From contig CAZYHC010000007.1 in assembly GCA_964646625.1 (NCBI GenBank), forward strand, positions 82,523 to 146,522: a stretch of DNA of 64,000 nucleotides, in the 5' to 3' direction. Below the pieces are notes generated by a model, which saw only the letters and a program-made list of their open reading frames with translations, made no database searches and was not told the origin of the DNA. This document shows positions 7,871 through 16,425 of the stretch, piece by piece. This DNA comes from DAOULT01 sp964646625. Lineage in GTDB: Bacteria; Chloroflexota; Anaerolineae; CAZYHC01. How positions within the stretch are numbered: position 1 is the stretch's first letter; each line of letters opens with the position of its first letter. Made by a program: the position numbers and the translations under genes.

Positions 7871-10433
7871 AAAGCCATTCCTTCCAGCCCATGGCCTGGA
7901 AGTCAACTTCCAGGCTGATAGCCCAGGTGCGCTAAAGCGCACTCTAAAATATTTTCAAATAGCAGGCTTCAGCTTGCTTCGGCTTTTAGCCTGGGACTCT
8001 GAGTCCCAGGCTTCTTCTCGCTTCTTTGTGGCTGCCCTCTGGCTGCTGGTCGTCCTCTATGCCGCCACCTTCAGCGCCCTGTCCATCCACCGTCACGCCG
8101 TGTTCGAAACACACGGCTACGACCTGGGCAACGTCGATCAGACGGTCTACAACACCCTGCATGGCTGCCTCTTCTGCTTCACCAACATGGACGGCATCGA
8201 GATGGATGGCCTGGAGAGCCGCCTGGCGTTGCACTTTGAGCCTGTCCTGTTGCCCGTCTCTTTGACTTATCTACTCTATTCCAGCCCGGTGACTCTGCTG
8301 GTGCTGCAAACGGTGGTATTGGCTCTGGGGGCCTGGCCCGCCTTTCTGCTGGCCAGGGAAAGGCTGAAGAGCGACTTTGCCGGGCTGGTCTTCGCCGCCG
8401 CCTATCTGCTTTTCCCCGCCCTGGAAGCGGCCAACCTGTTCGACTTCCACGCCGTGACCCTGGCTGCTCCCTGCCTGCTGGCTGCTTTCTATTTCTTGCA
8501 GAAGAGGGCTTACCGTCCTTTCGCCTTGTTCGCCGTCCTGACCATGAGTTGCAAGGAGGATATGTGTTTCCTGGTGGCGGCGCTGGGATTATATATTATC
8601 GTCGTGCAGCGGGAGCGGCGGGCCGGATTGTGGACCGTCCTGGGGGCGGGGCTGTGGTTCTGGCTGGCCGTTTTTGTCATCACCCCCCCTTTCAGCCCGA
8701 TGGGGGCTAACATCCACCTCAGGCGCTACGCCTACCTGGGCGATACCCCCTGGGAGATGCTGAAAACCATCGTCGGCCGGCCGGGGGTTATCGTCGATCA
8801 ACTGTCGAGGGCTGGCGCCCTGAACTATCTGAAAGGCTTGCTTTTGCCCCTGGCCTTCCTGCCCCTGTTAAGCCCTCTGACCCTGGCCCTGGCCTTGCCC
8901 TCGCTGGCCGTCAACCTGCTCAGCGAAAACGCTTTCATGCACCGCCTGGAGGAGTTTCACTATGGGGCTCCCCTGGTGCCCTTCATCCTGGTCTCTGGCG
9001 TTTACGGCCTTGAAACCCTGAGCGGAACCTTGAGCCGCTGGTTGAAAATCGATTCTCGGAGGTTGATCTATCTCCTGTTGGCCCTCGTCCTGGTGGTCAG
9101 TTTGGGATATCATTACTGTCGGGGGTTCTCGCCGCTGGCCGCCCCTTTCCGCTGGCCGCCCCTCACCGCTCACCACCGCCTGGCCCAGAAGTTCATCGAC
9201 ATGATCCCGCCGGACGCCGTCCTGAGCGCCCAGATCAACCTCAACCCCCACGTCAGCCAGCGCCGACGGGTCTACCAGGTCGTCCACCGCGACGACATAG
9301 AATACGTGTTTCTGGATGTATCCACTCTGCCCAACAAGGACCACGTACACGGCTACCTCCAGGACTGGATCGAGACGGGAGAGGATTTCGGAGTGGTAGC
9401 CAGCGAAGACGGTTACATTTTGCTCCGTCGGGGCGCGCCGCATAAGCCTTTGTCCGACGACTTCTACAGCTTCGTCACGGTGGATAACCCCGCTATCCAG
9501 TACCCCATGACGGTCGATTTCGGCTCCAACAGCGAACTTAACAGCGAACTTAACAACGAACGTTCGCTGTTGCGTTTCCTGGGCTTCGACGTTCTCTATA
9601 ACCGTGAGGAGGAAGTGAGCTTTAACCTGTACTGGACGGCCTTGCGGGAGGTGGAGCGGGATTATCTGATCTCCCTCTACCTGCTGGACGAGGCAGGGAA
9701 CGTCACGGGCAGCACCGACCAGCCTCAGCCGGTGACGGTCTGGCACCCGACCAGTCATTGGCAGCCGGGGGAAACGGTGCGCGTGGTAGCCAACACCCTG
9801 TCCTGGTGGACCCGCGACCGGGCCCGTTACGGCATTGCCCTGGGCGTGGTGGATGGGCCCGATCCCTGGGAGATAGGCCGCCGCCTGAAGCCCCAGGTGC
9901 GGGAGACGGACCTGGCCCCCAGGCTGATGGCTGACGGCACAGTGCTGAGGCTGCTGGAATTTGGCAAACGGTGCGGGATGCCCAGAGGCATCGAAGCCCG
10001 GCGGGTTTTCGCCAGGCCGAAGGTGCAGCGCGAGGTGGGGATCGACCTGGGCGGAGTGGTGCGCCTGGTGGGCTGCGATCTAGCGGCCAGGGTCAAGGCC
10101 GGCGATACCCTGCGCCTGACCCTCTACTGGCAGGCCCTGGCTAAGATAGAAGAGGATTACACCGTCTTCACCCACCTGCTCGACGAGGAGGGGCGAGTTT
10201 TCGGAGGCAAGGACAACCCACCTGTCCGGGGCACTGCGCCCACCGGTCTGTGGCTAGAGGGCGAGTTTATCCAGGATGTATATGAGATCGCCGTCCAGCC
10301 CGATGCCCCGGCCGGGGAATATACCGTCGAGGTGGGCCTGTACGAAGCCAGGAGCGGCCAACGGCTGAGTGTGGACGGGAGAGACCGTGTTCTGCTTGGC
10401 CCGGTGCAGGTTGAAAGATTTGGGGAAAAGTGA
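7863..10433 (+). CDS. DUF2079 multi-pass membrane protein with two C-terminal beta-sandwich domains
   Basis: An 856-residue protein. DUF2079 markers are visible: HGYDLGNVDQ, LHFEPVLLP, LFDFHAVTL and the CKED and HYGAPLVPF segments, within about ten transmembrane helices (residues 60-430). The C-terminus holds two copies of the locus-specific beta-sandwich (about 570-680 and 725-850, e.g. LRLTLYWQAL). DUF2079 proteins are GT-C-like with unknown substrates. The start is a TTG (TTG-AGT-GAA) overlapping the previous stop by 8 bp, with AAGAGGTGA as ribosome binding site; the same junction recurs at 12895. The N-terminal 50 residues are encoded by palindromic repeat DNA (7894-8011), so the functional protein may start later. 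Confidence 0.8.
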   Translation: MSEKPFLPAHGLEVNFQADSPGALKRTLKYFQIAGFSLLRLLAWDSESQASSRFFVAALWLLVVLYAATFSALSIHRHAVFETHGYDLGNVDQTVYNTLHGCLFCFTNMDGIEMDGLESRLALHFEPVLLPVSLTYLLYSSPVTLLVLQTVVLALGAWPAFLLARERLKSDFAGLVFAAAYLLFPALEAANLFDFHAVTLAAPCLLAAFYFLQKRAYRPFALFAVLTMSCKEDMCFLVAALGLYIIVVQRERRAGLWTVLGAGLWFWLAVFVITPPFSPMGANIHLRRYAYLGDTPWEMLKTIVGRPGVIVDQLSRAGALNYLKGLLLPLAFLPLLSPLTLALALPSLAVNLLSENAFMHRLEEFHYGAPLVPFILVSGVYGLETLSGTLSRWLKIDSRRLIYLLLALVLVVSLGYHYCRGFSPLAAPFRWPPLTAHHRLAQKFIDMIPPDAVLSAQINLNPHVSQRRRVYQVVHRDDIEYVFLDVSTLPNKDHVHGYLQDWIETGEDFGVVASEDGYILLRRGAPHKPLSDDFYSFVTVDNPAIQYPMTVDFGSNSELNSELNNERSLLRFLGFDVLYNREEEVSFNLYWTALREVERDYLISLYLLDEAGNVTGSTDQPQPVTVWHPTSHWQPGETVRVVANTLSWWTRDRARYGIALGVVDGPDPWEIGRRLKPQVRETDLAPRLMADGTVLRLLEFGKRCGMPRGIEARRVFARPKVQREVGIDLGGVVRLVGCDLAARVKAGDTLRLTLYWQALAKIEEDYTVFTHLLDEEGRVFGGKDNPPVRGTAPTGLWLEGEFIQDVYEIAVQPDAPAGEYTVEVGLYEARSGQRLSVDGRDRVLLGPVQVERFGEK
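7894..8011. repeat. three palindromes within the 5' end of the DUF2079 gene
   Basis: Perfect inverted repeats: 7894-7915 (10-bp arms GCCTGGAAGT, 2-nt centre), 7927-7942 (GTGCGC arms, TAAA loop) and 7989-8011 (11-bp arms GCCTGGGACTC around a single T). All lie in the region coding the nonconserved N-terminal extension of the protein. Confidence 0.85.
9529..9571. repeat. in-gene direct repeat plus palindrome
   Basis: Two consecutive 12-nt units (AACAGCGAACTT) are followed by a palindrome at 9552-9571 (arms AACAACGAAC / GTTCGCTGTT). The palindrome shares a 15-nt core with the intergenic palindrome at 1453-1472. In frame it encodes the SNSELNSELNNERS insert of the DUF2079 protein. Confidence 0.8.
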
Positions 10434-10448
10434 TAAAATCACATTCCA

Positions 10449-12902
10449 ATGGCAGGAATGGGAATCGGGGGAAGTAACGTGCGGTCGGAAGGCGATGGTC
10501 GGCGCTGGAGGCCGGGAGGGCGTTTCTGGCTCGTCCTGGCTCTGGTCGCGGCCAACGTGGTTCTGTTGGCCCTTGATTTTTGGCCCTTGCGTTACGCGGG
10601 CGCCCTCCTTTTGCTCTGCATCCTGCCCGGTTTCGCTCTTCTGGAGCTTATCCCCCTGGCCGCAGAGACCGACCTGATAGAGAGGATTGTGCTTGGCTGT
10701 GGAGCCAGTTACGCCCTCTCGATGGTGAGCACTCTGCTTCTGCATTATCTGCCCGGCCGCATGACCGCCGTTTCGCTGCTCGTCGTCTGCGACGTGCTCA
10801 CCCTTGCTCCTCTGGCCGCGAAATCCGTGCCCAAAATCCACGCCAGAGCCTTTTACCACAAAGAACACCAGAAGTATAGAGGTAAAGGCTTTGTGCCCTT
10901 CGTGCTCTTGGTGGTTATGATTGTAGCTTCGTTCTTTCGTTTCGCCTCCCTCGGTTATTCCGAGTTCCAGGGGGACGAGGCCCTGGTTATGTTGCGAGCC
11001 GCCCAGGTCGTCGAGGGCTGGGACGATGCCCTTTTCGCCCACGGCAAAGGCCCGGCCGAGATTCTGCTCCCTGCTGCCTTCTGGCTTCTCACGGGCAGGA
11101 TCGACGAGGCAGGAGCCCGTTTTCCCTTCGCCCTGGCTGGTCTGCTGGCGGTAGGTACAATCTATCTCCTGGGGCGGCGAATGTTCAGCCCGCGTGTGGG
11201 GCTGCTGGCCGCGTTCCTGGCCGCCATCAACGGCTATTTTGTGGGCTTCGGCCGCATCGTGCAATATCAAAGCCTGGTTTTCCTGATGATGGGCCTGGCC
11301 CTTTTCTGTTATTATCGTTTCTACGCCGACGGGACCGGGCGTTATCAAGTTCTTGGGGCGTTGTTTGCGGCCTGTGGTCTTTTGGCCCACTACGACGCCG
11401 TGCTGGTGTTGCCCGCCATCCTTTACCTGGCCTGGAGAAGCTGGAAACAGTGGAAGGTGGAAAGCGTTGGCGTTGGGCTTCGGGGGTACGTCTTATCATT
11501 GGCCGTGTTTCTGGTTTTGAGCGGCCTTTTCTATCTCCCCTTCTGGCTCGATCCCCAGGCGGCCACCACTTACCGCTATCTGGTAGGTCGGCGTCTGGGG
11601 GGCGGGATTTTACATAACAATCTGGGCTTTACTTTTTTGCAGAGCACCGTCTACAATTCGACTTACTACTTTGTTTTCATCGTTCTGGCCCTGGTCTGGG
11701 CGGTGGTTAAGCGTCTGAGGGCTGGCCGGGCGTCCTTCTTTTCGGTGGAGTGGATGGCCTGCCTGATCTGGTTTGCTGTGCCTTTCGTGCTCTACACCTT
11801 CCTGGTGGCGCATCCGCTGACCCACGTTTACACCTTTTTCCCGGCCTGGATGCTCGTGGCCGGACTGGGACTGGATGATGTCTGGCAGATTCGTAGTGAC
11901 GACTTCAGTCGTCCATCCACGAGGACAGCGATTAAAATCGTTACTACGAGCGTGGCGGCCCTGTTGTACCTGGTCTTCGCCGGGTACATCTACCTGGCCT
12001 TTATCCAGTGCGAGCCGGAATACATCTGGACCTACCCGGCCCACAAGAGCCCCTTCTACTGGACGGCTTATCGCCGCCTGCCTCCCGCCGCGTTCTTTGG
12101 TTTCCCCTATCGAGCCGGGTGGAAGGCCGTCGGGCAGCTTTACGCCGACGGGGTCCTGCGGGGCGATTACGGCAGCAACGAGGAGGGCGAGATCACGACC
12201 TGGTACGTGCGGGACGCCATACGTTCCTATTGCCCTGACGCTGAATACTACGTCATGGCCGGGCGGGTGCGAGACGACCGGCTCGGAGTCTCCCTGCCCG
12301 AAGGCTACGTGCCGGCCGGCATGGTTGCGGTGGACGGCAGGCCCGAACTGCGCCTTTACCGCTGGCATGAGGCACAGCGGTATGGTGAAGCCTCCTCGAT
12401 AACCTATGAGGCGCAGGAGGCGGAAGCCGCCTTTGATCGGGGCACGAGGCCGGAGGTCGTCGCTCGGCGGCCGGCCCCTGCTCATCCGCTGGCTGCCGAC
12501 CTGGGCCATCGTATCCGCCTGCTGGGCTACGATCTGGAGCGCGAGGAGGTGCAGCCTGGCGAGAGCCTGGTGCTGACCCTTTACTGGGAAGCGCTGACCG
12601 CTGTGGGGGACGATTACAGCGTTTTCATCCACCTGGAAGACGAGCGCAACGACGAACGTATTTGGGGCCAGCGGGATGGGTTGCCCCTATGCGGCTTTTA
12701 CCGGACGTCGGACTGGCGGCCCGGCTACCCCGTGAGCGAGCGTTACCGGGTGCCGGTCGGGGCCGATACCCCGCCTGGCCGCTATCCCCTGCTGGCCGGG
12801 CTTTACGACCCCGAAAGTGGCCCACGCCTGGAAGTTTTCGACCAGGCCGGAAACCCGCAGGGCAACAGCGTCTTTTTGCAAGAGGTGACAATCATTGAGT
12901 GA
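10449..12902 (+). CDS. GT39/PMT-like membrane glycosyltransferase with C-terminal beta-sandwich domain (copy 2)
   Basis: An 817-residue paralogue of the 5549-7870 product along its whole length: the four-helix N-terminal module, the LGYSEFQGDEALVML acidic motif, GKGPAEILLPAAFWLL, VHTFF-type loops (HVYTFFPAW) and the same C-terminal beta-sandwich (about 675-817). It differs by two inserts, both encoded by inverted-repeat DNA (10848-10915 and 11891-11949). A GTG at 10479 with GGGGGA upstream is an alternative start that would remove ten residues. It overlaps the next gene by 8 bp, with the ATTGAGTGAAAA junction also seen at 7862. A role in envelope or polyprenol-linked glycosylation is inferred. 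Confidence 0.85.
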   Translation: MAGMGIGGSNVRSEGDGRRWRPGGRFWLVLALVAANVVLLALDFWPLRYAGALLLLCILPGFALLELIPLAAETDLIERIVLGCGASYALSMVSTLLLHYLPGRMTAVSLLVVCDVLTLAPLAAKSVPKIHARAFYHKEHQKYRGKGFVPFVLLVVMIVASFFRFASLGYSEFQGDEALVMLRAAQVVEGWDDALFAHGKGPAEILLPAAFWLLTGRIDEAGARFPFALAGLLAVGTIYLLGRRMFSPRVGLLAAFLAAINGYFVGFGRIVQYQSLVFLMMGLALFCYYRFYADGTGRYQVLGALFAACGLLAHYDAVLVLPAILYLAWRSWKQWKVESVGVGLRGYVLSLAVFLVLSGLFYLPFWLDPQAATTYRYLVGRRLGGGILHNNLGFTFLQSTVYNSTYYFVFIVLALVWAVVKRLRAGRASFFSVEWMACLIWFAVPFVLYTFLVAHPLTHVYTFFPAWMLVAGLGLDDVWQIRSDDFSRPSTRTAIKIVTTSVAALLYLVFAGYIYLAFIQCEPEYIWTYPAHKSPFYWTAYRRLPPAAFFGFPYRAGWKAVGQLYADGVLRGDYGSNEEGEITTWYVRDAIRSYCPDAEYYVMAGRVRDDRLGVSLPEGYVPAGMVAVDGRPELRLYRWHEAQRYGEASSITYEAQEAEAAFDRGTRPEVVARRPAPAHPLAADLGHRIRLLGYDLEREEVQPGESLVLTLYWEALTAVGDDYSVFIHLEDERNDERIWGQRDGLPLCGFYRTSDWRPGYPVSERYRVPVGADTPPGRYPLLAGLYDPESGPRLEVFDQAGNPQGNSVFLQEVTIIE
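10848..10915. repeat. inverted-repeat element inserted in frame in GT39 copy 2
   Basis: Imperfect arms ACCACAAAGAACACCAGAAG (10855-10874) and CTTCGTGCTCTTGGTGGT (10898-10915), with a nested pair GCCTTTTACC / GGTAAAGGC (10848-10889). The element codes for a hydrophilic linker (FYHKEHQKYRGKG) where the paralogue has unrelated sequence. Confidence 0.75.
11891..11949. repeat. inverted-repeat element inserted in frame in GT39 copy 2
   Basis: Outer arms TCGTAGTGACGA (11891-11902) and TCGTTACTACGA (11938-11949) pair with one mismatch; inner palindromes GACTTCAGTC and CGATTAAAATCG lie between them. The element encodes an insert (about IRSDDFSRPSTRTAIKIVTT) in a loop between membrane helices. Confidence 0.75.
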
Positions 12903-15723
12903 AAATGTGAATGGAGGTAAGCCAGTTGCCAATAGCAGCCTTCGCCCCTTCGCTTATTTGTGTTTCGTTTTCCTGGTAGCCCTTGTGCCGCGTCTGGCAG
13001 GGCTTTCGGCTTTCGTGGCCGGGGACGAACCGAACTGGGCGGATCGTTCTGCCCTGTTCCTGGCCGCTTTGCAGGAAGGGCGCTGGTTCGATACCGCCCA
13101 AACCGCTCACCCCGGCGTGACCACCATGTGGAGCGGCGCTTTTGGGCTGCTCCTGACGGGCTGGGATTTTTCGCAGGCGGCGAACCCGGCAACGCTGGCC
13201 GCCATGCGGCTGCCTGTCGCTTTGCTGAGTGCGCTGGGAGTGGCTTCGCTCTACGGGCTGGGGCGGTTGCTGGTCGGAGAAAAAGCGGCGCTGCTGGGCG
13301 CATTGCTGGCCGCTTTCGATCCTTTTTACCTGGCCCACTCGCGCATCCTGCATCACGACGCGTTAGCCACCACTTTCGCCACCGTTTCCGTTTTGAGCCT
13401 GGCCGTCTATTGGCGAAATGATGATGGCAATGGAGAAAGGGGGGCATTCTGGCCTGCTCTGTCGGGAGTCATGGCTGGATTGGCCTTTTTGAGCAAGGCT
13501 TCGGCTTTGTTTCTGCTGCCTTTCGGTTGTGGGGCGTTGTTGATCGCGGGGCGGAAACGGACGTTGAAATTGAAGATGAAGAGCCTGGCCGTTTTCGGGG
13601 GGGCGATGGCTCTGGCGGTGGGGCTGGCCTGGCCCGCCATGTGGGTCAGGCCGCTGGATGCTTTGCGGCTGACTTTGGGCGGCTCGCTCGAACTGGCCGA
13701 AGCCGGCCATCGGCAGTATTTCCTGGGCCGGGTGGTGAGCGACCCCGGCTTTGGGTTTTATCCGCTCGTTTTTCTATTTCGGGCCACCCCGCCGGTTTTG
13801 CTGGGGCTGGTGGGCGCTTTGTTCGCCTGGCGAAGGGAAAGAAGGTGCCAGGCACCTGGATGGGGGGCGGGCGTTTTGGCAGTGTACGCCCTGCTTTTCG
13901 CCGTTTTCATTTCGCTCGGCGCCAAGAAGTTCGACCGTTACCTGTTGGCCGTTTTCCCCACGCTGGACCTGCTGGCCGGATGGGGACTTTATGGATTGTT
14001 CGAGGCTGCGGCCAGGCGCTCGACTCGCGGGAGATTGGGGCGGTGGTTCGCCGTTGGCTGCGTGTTGGCGCAGGTCGGCCTCAGCCTGCCTCATCACCCC
14101 TATTACCTGAGCTACTACAACCCGGCTATAGGCGGGGCGCACCTGGCGCGGCAGGCTTTGCTGGTCGGCTGGGGCGAGGGGCTGGACGAGGCGGGCCGCT
14201 ACCTGAACGAGAACGACGGCGGACTGGTGGCCGCTTCCTGGTTCAGCCGCCAGTTGGCCGCTTTTTTCCGGGGGCGGGTGGTGGGTCTGGCCGAAGAGGG
14301 CGCGGCTTTAAAAGCCGACTACACCGTTTTCTACCTCAACCAGCTTCAGCGCGGCTATCCGGGCGAGGAGTTGCTCGAATATTTCGGTCTGCGGCGGCCC
14401 GAATACGTGGTGCGGGCGAAGGGCATCGATTACGCCTGGCTGTACCGGGGGCCGATTTACGGCTTTGGGCCGGGGCCGGCCGCTGGCTACCAGTCGGGCG
14501 GCGTTTTCGGCGGGCAGGTGGAGCTTTCCGGCTACGACCTGGAGCCGGCCGCCTGCGGCCAGAAATTGCCTCTGACCCTGTACTGGCGCTGCCTGGCAGA
14601 CCTGGGGGAAGATTATCACGTCTACCTGCGGCTGGTGGATGAACAGGGACGCATCTGGGCCAGACAGGACCGCTGGCCGGTGCTGGGGCTCTGGCGCACC
14701 CTGAACTGGCGGGCGGGCATGTTCGTAACCGACGAGTACGCGTTGCTCATTCCGCCCGGCACTCCGCCGGGAGAGTACCAGTTGGAGGTAGGGCTTTACG
14801 CGCTCCAAACGGCGAACGGTAGCGGGCGGGTGCTGGAGGTTTCCGCCCTTCACGGGGGAGCGCGGCCCGGCTTCGGCGGGGGGCTTACGCCGGGAATGGT
14901 GACGGTCACGAAGCCGCCCGCCCCACCCACGCTGGGAGAGTTGTCCATGCAGCGCCGGTCGGAAAGCAGCCTGAATGCCGAGATCGAACTGCTGGGCTAC
15001 GACTTCGAGGGCGGTTCAGCCTCCTCCGGCCAGCGTTTGCCGCTGACCCTTTACTGGCGGGCCAGTCGCGAGGTGAAAGGGGACTACCTGCTTGCGCTGT
15101 GGCTGGAGGACGAGGAGGGCCAGTCGTGGGGCGACCGGCAGGAACGCCCCACCCTCCCCGGCCAGAAAGGGGAAATCGGGCGCGACGTGCGGGATTTCCT
15201 GGTGTCGGGCGGCGTGCCCGGCGGGGTGTACCGCCTGATGCTCGCCCTGGCGGACGGTCGGACGGGGGAAAGGTCTGAGCCTGTCGCTTTGGGTCGGGTG
15301 GAAGTGCGTAGCCGGGAGAGGCTTTACGAAGCGCCCGCTATGCCACATCCGCTGAAAGTCAACCTGGGAAACCTGGTCGAGCTATTGGGCTACGACCTGG
15401 AGGTGCAACCGGCAGGGACTTTGCAGTTGACGCTTTACTGGCGGGCTCTCTCCGAAATGGAAACCGCTTACACCGTCTTCGTGCACCTCCTGGACGAAGA
15501 CGGGCAAATTCAGGCCCAGCAGGACGGTCCGCCCCCACTGCCGACTACCGGCTGGGCGGTCGGCGAGGTGGTCGTTGACGGGCGGGAGGTGATGGCTCCT
15601 GCGGCGGGCCGCTATACCCTGGCCGTCGGCCTGTACGACGTTTTCAGCGGGGAGCGGCTGCCCGTTTTGGGCGAAGCCCAGGACGACCGGATCATACTGG
15701 GAGAGGTGGAGATTGGAGATTAG
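12895..15723 (+). CDS. GT39/PMT-like membrane glycosyltransferase with three C-terminal beta-sandwich domains (copy A)
   Basis: A 942-residue protein. The GT-C region (about 20-400) starts with FVAGDEPNWADRS, and contains HPGVTTMWSGAFGLL, FDPFYLAHSRILHHDAL and KKFDRYLLAVFPTLDLL, all typical of bacterial PMT_2 proteins. Residues about 530-940 are three tandem copies of the beta-sandwich module (ELSGYDL..LTLYWR; ELLGYDF..LTLYWR; ELLGYDL..LTLYWR). It is a paralogue of the 16412-19384 product. The start is TTG (TTG-AGT-GAA) within the previous gene's last codons, with AAGAGGTGA upstream. It overlaps the following pseudogene by 11 bp. A half-palindrome AGGTGCCAGGCACCT is embedded at 13843-13857. 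Confidence 0.85.
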   Translation: MSENVNGGKPVANSSLRPFAYLCFVFLVALVPRLAGLSAFVAGDEPNWADRSALFLAALQEGRWFDTAQTAHPGVTTMWSGAFGLLLTGWDFSQAANPATLAAMRLPVALLSALGVASLYGLGRLLVGEKAALLGALLAAFDPFYLAHSRILHHDALATTFATVSVLSLAVYWRNDDGNGERGAFWPALSGVMAGLAFLSKASALFLLPFGCGALLIAGRKRTLKLKMKSLAVFGGAMALAVGLAWPAMWVRPLDALRLTLGGSLELAEAGHRQYFLGRVVSDPGFGFYPLVFLFRATPPVLLGLVGALFAWRRERRCQAPGWGAGVLAVYALLFAVFISLGAKKFDRYLLAVFPTLDLLAGWGLYGLFEAAARRSTRGRLGRWFAVGCVLAQVGLSLPHHPYYLSYYNPAIGGAHLARQALLVGWGEGLDEAGRYLNENDGGLVAASWFSRQLAAFFRGRVVGLAEEGAALKADYTVFYLNQLQRGYPGEELLEYFGLRRPEYVVRAKGIDYAWLYRGPIYGFGPGPAAGYQSGGVFGGQVELSGYDLEPAACGQKLPLTLYWRCLADLGEDYHVYLRLVDEQGRIWARQDRWPVLGLWRTLNWRAGMFVTDEYALLIPPGTPPGEYQLEVGLYALQTANGSGRVLEVSALHGGARPGFGGGLTPGMVTVTKPPAPPTLGELSMQRRSESSLNAEIELLGYDFEGGSASSGQRLPLTLYWRASREVKGDYLLALWLEDEEGQSWGDRQERPTLPGQKGEIGRDVRDFLVSGGVPGGVYRLMLALADGRTGERSEPVALGRVEVRSRERLYEAPAMPHPLKVNLGNLVELLGYDLEVQPAGTLQLTLYWRALSEMETAYTVFVHLLDEDGQIQAQQDGPPPLPTTGWAVGEVVVDGREVMAPAAGRYTLAVGLYDVFSGERLPVLGEAQDDRIILGEVEIGD
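13843..13857. repeat. short GGTGCC palindrome within GT39 copy A
   Basis: AGGTGCC-A-GGCACCT is a single arm of the longer hairpin repeat found at 16437-16471 and 18876-18908. It lies in frame in a loop after a membrane helix. Confidence 0.6.
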
Positions 15724-16425
15724 GGGTTGGAAGTTGGGAGTTGGAGGTTGGAGCTGGCCGGTTCTGGCGGGCGTGCTGGCCCTCTCCCTGCTGTGGCGGC
15801 TGTATAATCTGGACAGCTTCGCCCAGGGCTACGACGAGGGCGCTTACCTGATGTGGGGCGCCCTGGTGAGTGTCGGCTATCGGCTGTACGATCAGGTGCG
15901 GGTCACGCCGCCGCCGCTTTTCATCGTTTCCATCGCGGCTGTCTTCAAGGTGCTGGGCACGTACGTGGTAGCGGCCAGGGCGATGATCCTGGGCTGGGCG
16001 GTGCTTTTGCTGCTTGTGGTGAGTCTGCTCGCCCGCCGGGCCTGGGGACGTGCCTCTTTTATCTGGCCCAGGTGCCGGGCCACGTCGCCGAAAACAACGC
16101 TCGCACAGCCAGCCCGCCGGGAGGCCGGGAACTGGCCGCCGTGGAGTTCATCCAACAGACGACCGAGGCCGGGGATTTCGTGGTCAGCGACGATTTGATG
16201 CTGCTTTTCCGGGCCGGGCGGCTCGTACCGCCGCCTTTCGGGGATGTGTCGGTCGTGGCTATTCGCTCCGGCTTCCAGACCGACGAGCGCCTGATCGAGC
16301 TGACCGCCGCCTACGATTGCCCGCTGGTGGTGGTCTGGCGGGAGCGGTTCGCCTGGCTGCCCGTGCTGGATGGGGACGGGAACGATCGGGTTTTTCTGGG
16401 AGAGATCACGTTTGAGCCACACTAG
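15713..16425 (+). pseudogene. GT39 glycosyltransferase remnant: internal deletion plus frameshift
   Basis: The 5' part (15713 to about 16050) encodes a normal GT39 N-terminus: membrane helix, the GYDEGAYLMWGAL acidic motif and PPPLFIVSIAAVF. The 3' part (about 16053-16425, a different frame) encodes a typical extracellular end, LAQVPGHVAENN...ELAAVEFIQQTTEAGDFVVSDD...GEITFEPH. The middle of the enzyme, roughly 250-300 residues judged from usual GT39 length, is missing and the two parts are out of frame. The N-terminal codons are purine-rich repeats (GGTTGGAAGTTGGGAGTTGG). It sits between two paralogous intact genes, so decay by recombination in the array is likely; a sequencing error could explain the frameshift but not the deletion. 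Confidence 0.8.

Noticed and set aside
8868..12632. Long minus-strand open frames opposite the GT39 and DUF2079 genes (8868-9758, 10254-11390, 11610-12632)
   Set aside because: They are shadows of GC-rich coding sequence; they show Gln/Gly/Arg/Pro-rich composition, no ribosome binding sites and no family features, while the plus-strand frames have clear domains.
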